A stretch of 64,000 nucleotides of DNA. Source: Sciurus carolinensis. Lineage: Eukaryota > Chordata > Mammalia > Rodentia > Sciuridae. Position numbers and translations under genes: made by a program. Under the pieces are notes generated by a model. It saw only the letters and a list, made by a program, of their open reading frames with translations, had not been told where the DNA came from and made no database searches. The DNA is taken from assembly GCF_902686445.1 (NCBI RefSeq), contig NC_062224.1, positions 46,313,156 through 46,377,155 of the forward strand, in the 5' to 3' direction. Shown one piece after another: positions 55,197 to 64,000 of the stretch; the stretch's first letter is position 1; every line of letters begins with the position of its first letter.

Positions 55197-57404
55197 ATCT
55201 TAGCTCTGTTAGGGCTACTGAGTTTGTAGAAGGGGACACAATCCACACAATCCCATGGATGCTGCTGTGACCCTCCAGGAAGGAAATGCATGAAAGTTTG
55301 GTGATGGCAGCTTAAAAATCACACATATGCTTACAGAGAGCAGGGGAGGATGTGGCTGCATTTCTAAGAAACGACTTAGAAAAAGTGTATTTCCAGCTCC
55401 AATGGGCTTGTTCCTGAGCTCGTTGACCTGGTATGCCAAAGATCCATCCATAGGAAGAGGAAGTACCATGTGGAGTGACCCCAGGACCAGGGAGGACATA
55501 TTGCATGAGATGGCTCTGTAGTCCCACCTTACATTTTATCTGGCAGCTCTCTGACTGCTTCTGGTCATATCTGCTCATCTGTTTTTCTAAAGACACATTG
55601 ACCTCTGTCCCCAAAGAACAATTTAGAAGTGACAATTAACTCAGAAACCTCAGATCAGGCCTGTGTGACTTCCACTGAGGAGCAGGATGTGAATATGCAG
55701 GAGAGAGTCCCTAAATTCTGTTTCCCTTGCCTTCCAGAAATTCCTGTTTCTGTTCTCCATCGACCAGAAACTTGGTATTTGTTTTTTAAGCCCTTCTTTA
55801 AGTCACTGAACTAAATGGATTATGTTGCACACAATCATAACTGCCTCGAGTTAAACTGTAAAACGGTTTTTCCTCCTCTTACGCAGTTTAGTTATTATAA
55901 AGAAAATAAAGCAAAGTGTGCCAATTTAAGAGCCCAGAACTAAGGTATCCCTGGAGGACAAAAGCCGGAGCTGCCAAATACCTAGTCACCGGTCATGGCT
56001 CGGTGTTCCTCTTTTAGAAACGTGACAGCAGTGACGGAGGGGGGACAGAAAGAGGACGAGGAGGCTGGAGGACTGCCCCTGGTTGAGGACAGCAGGCGCG
56101 AAAGAGCTGGACCAGGAGTCGAGTCCTCATTTTCTCTTCGTCATTTTTTCCTAAATGAGCAAATGTGCTGCTATAGAAATGTCGAGCATTTTCCAAATGA
56201 CGTTCCAGGTAGTCAGTCAACCACATTTCTGAGAAAGCACTTAAAATGAGGCTTCAGGAGCAGACGCCAGCATCTTGGGCCCTCCTGATGTTATTAAAGG
56301 TGCAGGTGACAGCTGGCGCTGGGGAGGGGACAGGGCCTGAGCTGGCACGACCACGGGGAGACATGGCTCATCATCCCCTTAAAACAACCGTTGGTTAATG
56401 AAGGAAGCTGGGGAAAGCCTGGCTATAAATTCAAAAACACATATTTTTACCCAAAATTAGGTGTGAATGCCCGTTAGAAGAGGGAACTGGATCATCCCAG
56501 ATGGCTGCTGCTCAGGACCCCCTGGTGACGGAGCACAGGCTGCCTCTTCCTGTTTTGGTCTCGCAAACCTGAATGGCACTGGGGACCCCAGCCTGGCCCA
56601 CTCTCTCTGGGCCTCTAGTCTCAGAATGTGGCTGAGGGGAGGAGCCAAGCGGTGTCTGTCGCCTAGGGTTTGAGCACAGCGAGGGGCTCTGCTCTGAAAC
56701 CTGTGCACACACTGGAACCCCGGCTCCCTCCAGGGGCTCTTCCGTCCCCATAATGATGCTACAGGCAGAAAGTGCATCCTGCCTGGATGGAGGGGCTTAA
56801 CTGCAGGTCTTATTTCAGGAAGAAACACAGCCTCCCCCCTAATTGAAGGGGTGGGAACACAAAAGCAACCACAGTCCTTGTGTTTGCCAACAAAAAAGGC
56901 TGCAGTTTGGACCTCTGTGGTTTCATTTCAAAGAAAGCTGAAAAAAAAAAAAGAAAGCCAAAAAAAAAAAAGCACCCAAAAACCCTCATTTCACTTAAGT
57001 GCCGCCTTCGCATAGTGAAATGCAAGACTTTTATTTGTCTCCATTGCTTTTTCCACCCCACCTGCTTCTGAGGTGGTCTAATGGGTAAATTACTCATGTC
57101 CTGCTAATCAGTTCCAGGGACAAGGACAGGAAAATGAACAAGGCCAGTGACCGCAGGGCGGGCGGGCACGTCATTATGCATTCCTTCCCTGTGGCCCTGA
57201 ACTGGTGCAGCCCTCTGCCCTGGGCTCCCTCCGAGCACCTTCTGGGAGCTCTGATTCTGGGTGAATGACAGCTCCTGGGATCACTGTTTCACCCAGCTCC
57301 TAGAACTGGTGTTGGGATCTGATCTGAGGTGGGAGGAAGCAGTTTCTAAACACCCCGGCAGCTCCTGATGGGCCTGGGCAGGGCTACAGGGCAACGTGTG
57401 ACTG
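55197..57404. other. Unique repeat-poor sequence
   Basis: No known gene. A small frame at 55,995-56,249 (+, 84 codons) begins with GTCATGG (G at -3 and G at +4, strong start context) but matches no family. AT-rich GCAGTTTAGTTATTATAAAG near 55,885 and GGGCGGGCGGGCACGTCATT near 57,158 look regulatory. Two A-runs lie at 56,940-56,970. Confidence 0.4.
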
Positions 57405-57610
57405 GACTGGATTTTTATTTTCAAAGGAGTATTTGATTTATTAAAGTTAGAAAATTTGAAAACCTAGCCTTACGCATTTAAGCTCAACTTACAATAAATC
57501 TAGCAAGTAACAGCATTCGTTTTCAACTTAAAATGTGTGACCCACTCTGAGCTGTCATCTTTCCCAGCAGGTCCATTTAAAAACTTGGATAGCATCGTGG
57601 ATCCACCATA
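57405..57610. promoter_or_regulatory. Conserved-looking AT-rich block
   Basis: TTTTTATTTTCAAAGGAGTA, TTGATTTATTAAAGTTAG, CTTACGCATTTAAGCTCAAC and GTCCATTTAAAAACTTGGAT: AT-rich and repeat-free, with forkhead- and homeobox-type cores. Enhancer-like by composition; conservation untested. Confidence 0.3.
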
Positions 57611-58439
57611 ATATTCTTAGCCTTCTCTGAAGTTCAATCCAGGCAGCCGTCCTCTCTGCCTCCTTCTCTGCCCAAATGCCCATGATCTCAGAGGAAGAGA
57701 TATGGCTTGGGAAATACTCAGTGTTCAAAGGTGAAGCTTCCACAAATGGAAATATTGACACTTGGTTCTTGGTGTACTCCACTTGCTAAATGTGCTTTGA
57801 CTATGTAGCAAATGTGTTCAGAGCAAGCCACCATCCAGAACACCTTAAGGGGGGCTCTTCTTGTTGTGTCCCTCCTTCTGGCTCATTCCCCATCCAAAGG
57901 CAGGTGGGCCCTATCAAATTGGCCCGTGGGAAATGAACACCTCAGAAACACAGTGACCCATTCAAGTGACCCACTTTATCCATGCCAGAGCTGATTGGAG
58001 GGACCGTCTCTGTCCCCAGCTGCTCCAGTCTCATCCCAGGCCTGGGACTAAAGTGAGGTGACTTGTTCATTTTGGAGTATCCTCTCACCCTATCAAGGCA
58101 TATTCTTCTGAGCCTCAACTCTGGACCCCAACTCAGCTCTGTTATTCAATATCTTAGTCTCATCAGCACATAGTTGATCTTTTAGGAATTCTCCAATGAC
58201 TTCTATTTTGTAAAATTATATTTTCCATGGGAAGTGATTTTTCAGGTATGATTTGGAGGAAAAAATAATTGCTGGAAAGTTAGGAAATCTTCAAACTTTA
58301 AACACACACATGCCATGACCTTTCATAATAATAGATTATTAAGGAGGACTTTGGAGAGTTTTTCATGAGTCCCCTTCTCATGTGTCCCTGGACTATAAGC
58401 AATAATCCTTAAAAGCCACCAGGGGAATTGAGTTACAAG
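57611..58439. other. Unique sequence, no gene seen
   Basis: Nothing recognised. Confidence 0.4.
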
Positions 58440-58625
58440 TTAAAGGCGTCCAGGGCGTACCCCACTGTTTACAGGCCTGGACCATAATAACAATATACGG
58501 TGTTGGTGTTGAGCAGCCTCGGCGGGGTTTGTTGAAAACCAGTAGTTGTGTAACACTCCGACTAGTGAATTTGAAAGCCGCCCATTGGGATCTATATATT
58601 TAATTTCAAGACCTTAATTCATGAG
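58440..58625. promoter_or_regulatory. Conserved-looking non-coding block
   Basis: GGCGTCCAGGGCGTACCCCA, CATAATAACAATATACGGTG (AACAAT, SOX-type), GAGCAGCCTCGGCGGGGTTT and TATATTTAATTTCAAGACC. It keeps several CpGs in an otherwise CpG-poor, repeat-free region, typical of conserved enhancers. Inference from composition only. Confidence 0.35.
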
Positions 58626-59959
58626 AAAGTTTATTCAATGAGGAACAGGCCTGGGGAATTGAGCAGAGTGAAGGAAAATGTCCACCAGGCCCATTACGCC
58701 AGCTCTCTCTCGTTAACAGCTCTGTACTGGGCGCGTCATGGCTGCCAGAAAGTGCGTGGTCACTTGGCTGTGTGTTTGTGTGCGTGTGTCAGAGAGCGGG
58801 GTTTCTGCTTTCACTCAGGTTGATTTATTTTTCTTTTCCTTGGTAATTGTAAAAAACAAAGTAAAATCTCCTGTGAGCTTTTGGGAACTGGTGGAAAAAT
58901 CTCTCTGCTGAGGATTGCTGAATCTGAGAAGAGTTCTGAACCCGGCTAGAAACCACTTTTCTGCAACCCCTTCTTTCCTGGGGTGTGTCTGGGTGCTTAC
59001 CATTGCCCCTAGATGCTGTGAGCAAGCAGGAGGCCATTGCTGGGCAGTCAGAAAAATAAACCAAACCAGATTGAGTTTGTATTGGCAAGAGGCACAAGAC
59101 AACCTTGCTGATGGCATGAAAGATGGTTCTGCCACAAGGGGAACGAAGTTTTCCTCCTCACCTCCAATTACAAAGAAGAAAAATTCACTGAAAAAAATGT
59201 TAAAATGTCTTAATATAAGGGTCACGTATAACCCAAAGCCACCACCTTAAACTCTAAAGGCAAAGCACTTGGGAGGCATTTCCTAATCACAGCCTGCTTC
59301 CAGAGGATTTGGAATGGTCACAGTGGAGATTCCATCCCAGATTAGTGTTCTGTGGCCCTGGGTGGGAGCTCATGCTCTCTTGGGTGGGGACCTCTTAAAA
59401 AACAAGGGAGAAGTTTGATCAGGTAGAAATACTGTCACCGTGTTCTTTGCTCTGATTCCATCAGTGACATTCAACAGTGACCACTAAGGATAACCAGATA
59501 CCTTCTGGGGCTCACATTCCAGTGTCTGCCTGATGTCCTCAGAGCCGGAGGGATGTGTAGATTCAGTCTTTCCCCTCTTCTCTCTGACTCTGTTTGGATC
59601 ACAGAAGGCTGTGAGGACTATTGTAGCCTCAAACTCCCCAGACATAGGGCTCTGTGTGGCTCCCAAGAGTGAGAAACCTTCCATCTCTTCAGAATCCCTG
59701 GATTTTGCTTTTCTACACTGATGCAGCTTCATAACCCTCAGTGAGACCTGACTGGAGAAAATGCTTCTACCATTCATGTGCACCAATAGGAGGACCTCGG
59801 GTCAATAAGGGTCATCGGACATCAGCATTAGCATCTTAGGCAGGTAGGAGATTTTTAAGTGGTCTCTTGTGAATCTCATCTCAATATCTGTGACAACATC
59901 TTGATCCCCCCAGCGCTTCCATCTTCTGAAGACTTACCTTATTTGTTGGTATAACTCTC
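58626..59959. other. Unique sequence, no gene identified
   Basis: Overlapping frames on both strands at 58,815-59,250 (up to 136 codons, minus) lack known motifs. No repeat is seen. Confidence 0.4.
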
Positions 59960-60675
59960 TGACTTAGTTTGTTGGAGATACTATAACAAAATCCAGAGAC
60001 TGTATTTTGTTTATAAACTATAGAAATTTATTTCTCACAGCTATGGGAAGTCCAGATAAAGGTGCTAACAGATTTAGTGTCTCATTGAGGGCTCACTCCC
60101 TGGGTCATAGATGGCCACCATCTTCTCACTGTGTCTTCACATGGTGGAAAGGATGAACAATCTGCCTGGGGTCTATCTTATAAGGTCACTAATTCTACCT
60201 TTAGGAGGTGACCTAATCACCCCTGTGTGTTGGTCAGTTTTCCTTTACTATAACAAATACCTGAGCTAATCACTTTTTAAAGACAAAAGGTTTATTTTGA
60301 CTCATAGTTCTGGAGGTTTCAGTCTGTGATCCTTTGGGCCAATTTCTTTGGGTCTGTGGTGAGGCAGCACACATGGTGGGAATCTGTGGTAGAGAAAAAA
60401 CAATCACCTCATGGCTAGGAAGTAAAAAGATAAAGAGGAAGAAGCTACAGAACTGTTTTTGAGGGCATATGTCCATGACCTAAGTGCCTTCCACTAGGCC
60501 TTACCTCCTAAAGGCTCCACAACCTCCCAATAATACCACCCTGAGGACCTTTGGGGGACATTCAAGATGCAAATTATAGTACTTTCCAAAAGTCCCACCT
60601 GCTAATACCAAGCCTTTTGGGGGCTAGAATTTCAACATATGGATTCTGAAGAAGCCTGGACATTCAGACCACAGC
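59960..60675 (-). mobile_element. Older MaLR LTR (minus) split by a second LTR
   Basis: The left part (TGACTTAGTTTGTTGGAGAT, GAAATTTATTTCTCACAGCT, CTTATAAGGTCACTAATTCT, ending at about 60,227) and the right part (CTTTCCAAAAGTCCCACCTG ... TTTCAACATATGGATTCTGA ... ACCACAGCA) are two halves of one MLT1-like LTR in reverse complement, separated by a younger LTR. Confidence 0.75.
60228..60581 (-). mobile_element. Younger MaLR LTR nested in the older one
   Basis: It begins TGTTGGTCAGTTTTCCTTTA. Inside are TTTATTTTGACTCATAGTTC, CAGCACACATGGTGGGAATC and CCACAACCTCCCAATAATAC, and it ends CAAGATGCAAATTATAGTA. Same orientation as its host LTR. Confidence 0.8.
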
Positions 60676-61149
60676 ACTACCCATGTGATATTTTCTCATG
60701 AAGCCTTGCTTGTTGAAGGAGTATGTCATATTTTTATATGAGATGAAGTCCTGCACATTTCTGCCATCCTCCTGCCTCTGTTAACCTCCCAACTGTACAA
60801 GACTGGGTATAGTCCTCTGTACTCTGAAAGTGAACATCAAATATTACTGAATCATTTGCTCTTTTAAAAATGTATGTGTACCCACCTTCTTTGAGAAAGC
60901 ATTCGAAGTGATTCATAAGCTATATAAAATACAGCCAGATGGCATAGATTATTTCCTGACCAAATTAATTCTAGTGCTTTACAGATCTGAGAACCTGAAG
61001 AGTTGACACATGAGAGATCCCTTCTACATAAAAACATAAAGATGTAGTGCTGAGAATGGTTCTCCTGAGTCTGAAAAGAAGACTCACAGTCTGGCACCTC
61101 ATGTTTGGTTACATAGAGACTCACATTTTTTCTAGCTTCCTACATGTTA
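60676..61149. other. Unique sequence, no gene seen
   Basis: Nothing recognised. Confidence 0.4.
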
Positions 61150-61255
61150 ATCTTTTTAACTCCTCATAGTATATGACACTTGGAGAGAGGTATCACCAGC
61201 TACATTTTCATCTACCAAAGGTCATGTGGAACTCAAACATGGGACCCCAGAAGGT
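61150..61255 (-). repeat. MIR-like fragment, minus strand
   Basis: CAGCTACATTTTCATCTACC with AAAGGTCATGTGGAACTCAA weakly follows antisense MIR. Confidence 0.4.
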
Positions 61256-62094
61256 GTGTAAAACAAACTTTGACCTGATTTGAGTCCAGATCTGGAGATA
61301 GAAGTTGCTCATAAAGGTAACAGCAAATGATATGACATTTTCATTGCTCATTCCCATGATGGGGGCCAGTTGTTACATGCCCCAAAGTCCTTTTAAATGT
61401 TTATAGTATTTAATGGAATATCCAATTTCTGTACCAGTTAGGAATCTGGATTTCAAGTACAGAAACTAAGTCTTGTTAGTTTATACAGAAAAGGAATTTC
61501 ATGGAAAGATATGTGGTAGCTCACAGAATCTGTGGGAAACCTTGAAATCAGACTCTAGAAATGGGCAGGAAGAAGCAGGTAGATTTGGTAGCAAGACAAC
61601 ACTGCAGGGACGTGATCTCATTGCTGCTTTTGATTTACCATCAGGGGTTCCTTGCCATTGCCTCCCTGGCATCACACAGCGGCCATTGCCACAGTATTTT
61701 CCCAGCTGTCTCAGTGGCCATGACTTTCTCCCTCAAGAGTTAAGCTTGGGGTTTCAGTCATGTGTGGAGAAGCAAAGTCAGCGATTCGATTTTACCTCTC
61801 ACATAAGCTTTCTAGTCCCATTATAGTCAGCCACCTCATCCTATAATCCTGAGTCCTTTATGCCCTTTACACCATCTATGGCAGACCCAGCTCAGTCCCC
61901 AAGCCCTGTCCTCAAGGACTGCTTCATTTCAGATGACTCATATAATAATTCAGCCAGCTCTTTCCCACTGTGATTGTGAATCCCACCTCCGAGCAATGGA
62001 ATTTTCCTACCCTCAACCAGATAATAACCCAACAACTCCCCATTTTCCCTGGAGTTGGTAATTGATAACCCACAGGCAGTTTGCAAAGTCTCCC
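61256..62094. other. Unique sequence, no gene seen
   Basis: A plus frame at 61,473-61,826 (117 codons) has no recognisable domain. Confidence 0.4.
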
Positions 62095-62165
62095 CTGCTA
62101 GATTATAAACTTCATGGAGGAAGAATTTAGTTTTGTTCATTAGTGTGGTGCCATTAAATAGGCTG
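62095..62165 (+). repeat. L2 3'-end fragment
   Basis: CTAGATTATAAACTTCATGG and AGTTTTGTTCATTAGTGTGG match part of the sense L2 3' region. Confidence 0.6.
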
Positions 62166-62994
62166 CTGACAGAGAAAAAACAGGTATTTGATACATGTAT
62201 TTAAAAAAATGAATGAGCAAATGATTTAGAGAGCATCACAGAGCTGTGTTCGGAAATTATTTACTGGAATTCTAAAATTCCCATGCATAGCCAAGATCAG
62301 CCATCAAAGAGCAGGTATATGGCTCTAGGGAAATAGAAACACTGAAGGCCGGAAGGACCCTTAGTTCTCTCTTAAAGGCCAGTGAGTAACCATCTCTGAT
62401 TATAATCTCCAAGTCCACCACTATTTCAAACCAGAGCCTGAGGATGAAGTAGTGGGTTTGATCACCTGGGCCTATCTGCTAACCAAATTGGAGGCTAGTT
62501 GCTTACATCCCTCAGTGAAGTAGACTGAGGAATGGCCTGGGCCTGTGTGTTCAGGTGGAAGCTCTTAGACCTTCATGCTAAGCTATGATTGCTAAGTGAT
62601 TGACTGAGACCTCCAGGAGATTCAAATTTGTATTTGTAATAGCAGTTATTTGCAGAGCACTGCTTAGAAATTTCTGTAGATAAATGATGGACTTGAGTGT
62701 TGTGTTGAGTCTCTGCTAAGTGATTGTAAGGCATTACCTAGAAATTATCCAAACAAAATTTCATCAGTTCTGTACTTACATTTGTTTATCCAAATATCAA
62801 TAACACAAATGGTGTTCATAGTAATCTAATCATTGGTATCTGACTTCTCCATTTCTGGGGAAAGAGTGAGTTAAATACTACCCAGGGGAAATTTATTGTG
62901 TTAATGCATATCAGTAGAAAGTTGTTTATTGGTCAAATGAATCACAGCCAAATTTGAAGTCTTAGAAAGACTTAGAAAGGGACTACAGAGATTA
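62166..62994. other. Unique AT-rich sequence, no gene seen
   Basis: Nothing recognised. Confidence 0.4.
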
Positions 62995-63115
62995 TCGACT
63001 CCAACTTCCTATTTTAAGAGGACACTGAGGACCAGAGTAGGGTGATTCTACTTAAAGGCCTACACTGGACTGGAATTCAGATTTATCTCTTAGAATTCTA
63101 AGACTGGTGCTGATT
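62995..63115 (-). repeat. MIR SINE, minus strand
   Basis: TTCCTATTTTAAGAGGACAC, CTGAGGACCAGAGTAGGGTG and GGACTGGAATTCAGATTTAT are antisense MIR, truncated. Confidence 0.65.
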
Positions 63116-63131
63116 TTGGCCAATGGGACTG

Positions 63132-63512
63132 GGTTAGTCAGCTTTCTGTCTCTGTGACAAAATACCTGAGAAAAACAACTTAAATAAGGAAAGATTTATT
63201 TTGGCTCTTAATTTCAGAGGTTTTATTCAATGGTCAGCGAGCCCCATTGCCTTGGGCTTGAGGTGAGGCAGAGTATCATGGTGGAAGGGTGTGGTGGAAC
63301 AAAGCTATCCACTTTATGGAGCCGGGAAGCATAGAGAAAGAGAAGCCAGGGGCCAGGGACAAGAAACTACCTTCAAAGGCACTAATAATAAGACCCACCT
63401 CTAATAGCTAGGCCCCACCTCCTAAAGTTTCCACCACTTCCCATATTGCTACCAGCTGGGGACCCACAACACATGAACCTTCCGGGAACATTCCAGATAC
63501 AAACTCTGACAA
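63132..63512 (-). mobile_element. MaLR LTR (minus) with probable target-site duplication
   Basis: It begins GGTTAGTCAGCTTTCTGTCT and ends TACAAACTCTGACAA. Inside, GTATCATGGTGGAAGGGTGT and CACCACTTCCCATATTGC fit the reverse-complement MaLR plan. GGACT(G) lies on both sides (63,126-63,131 and 63,513-63,518), a likely target-site duplication of 5-6 bases. Confidence 0.85.
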
Positions 63513-64000
63513 GGACTGAGGAATTGATGACACGAACAACCTAAGGTCTTCACAGTTCTCAAGCACCTTCTAATGGTTTCATGGGTTCTTTTCTTTTGAC
63601 TGGATGTTTGCTTTACCGATTGCTCCCTCCCTTGATGCACTAATGCTGACTTTATCTTGAGGAGCCCCAAGGGCTCTCTAGAGTTGGCTGGGCCCTCTTG
63701 GCATGTAGTCAGATTTTTGCATCTGGCCATAACCCACCTGTTCTCTGTTCCTGTTTCCCAAATGCCCCAACATTAGGGAGGGAGGAGCTCTTCTTTCAGA
63801 GTGGGTGGAAGGCCGTCCGTGGGCCAGAGGCTGCACAGCTGGGATTCATTCAGTGTGGGCCTGGGGTAGGCAGGTCCATCTCTAAGTGGAAACTTGTTCT
63901 CTGTCAAACATGAGCCAAGTCCATCTGCCCCACACCTTCTTTACACAAATGTTCTCTCGGCTTCTTGGGAAAATAACTTTATACTAGTCCATCCAAACTG
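63513..64000. other. Unique sequence to window end
   Basis: No gene or repeat recognised. A minus frame at 63,449-63,730 overlaps the LTR edge and is unrecognised. Confidence 0.4.

Noticed and set aside
1..64000. CRISPR arrays, bacterial operons, rRNA genes, insertion sequences
   Set aside because: None is present; the repeats and base composition are those of a mammalian nuclear genome.

Overview
This is a vertebrate, almost certainly rodent, nuclear DNA window with no protein-coding gene that I can recognise. Open frames are short (the longest, 182 codons, is a translated microsatellite), no frame matches a protein family I know apart from endogenous-retrovirus remnants, and splice-like signals are scattered. 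The short interspersed elements identify the host. There are eight tRNA-derived ID-type SINEs and two dimeric B1-dID elements (a 7SL-derived B1 half fused to an ID half). There is no primate Alu and no clear murid B2. B1-dID together with degenerate ID copies points to a non-murid rodent of the squirrel-related lineage (Sciuridae or relatives). I infer this from repeat families, not from a gene match.

Layout. 1-9 kb: mostly unique sequence with two exon-like segments (1187-1381, 1762-1840), ID SINEs, and a MaLR LTR split by an ID. 9-19 kb: three long purine (GA) tracts, MIRs, MER5A, a Tigger/MER2 DNA transposon, and a minus-strand exon-like segment at 16863-17066. 19-29 kb: L1 3' ends, an MLT1 LTR and more SINEs. 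29.4-33 kb: the decayed internal part of an ERVL provirus on the minus strand (reverse transcriptase and gag-like pieces) carrying an ID and a (TG)n. 33-38.5 kb: L2, MaLR LTRs and a short acidic open frame. 38.5-46.5 kb and 55-59.9 kb are repeat-poor. They hold two CpG-rich islands (40441-40705 and 43797-44035) and several AT-rich or mixed blocks that look constrained. These are the best candidates for promoters or enhancers. 46.5-55 kb: MLT1 and MaLR elements, including an LTR followed by its primer-binding-site region and internal part. 59.9-64 kb: a nested pair of LTRs and a terminal MaLR LTR with a probable target-site duplication.

The window therefore reads as intergenic or deep-intronic DNA. 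Its content is layered transposon history plus a few candidate regulatory segments and candidate (possibly non-coding) exons. Repeat family names come from recognising consensus features by eye; boundaries are good to roughly 5-30 bases. I found no convincing new biological system.
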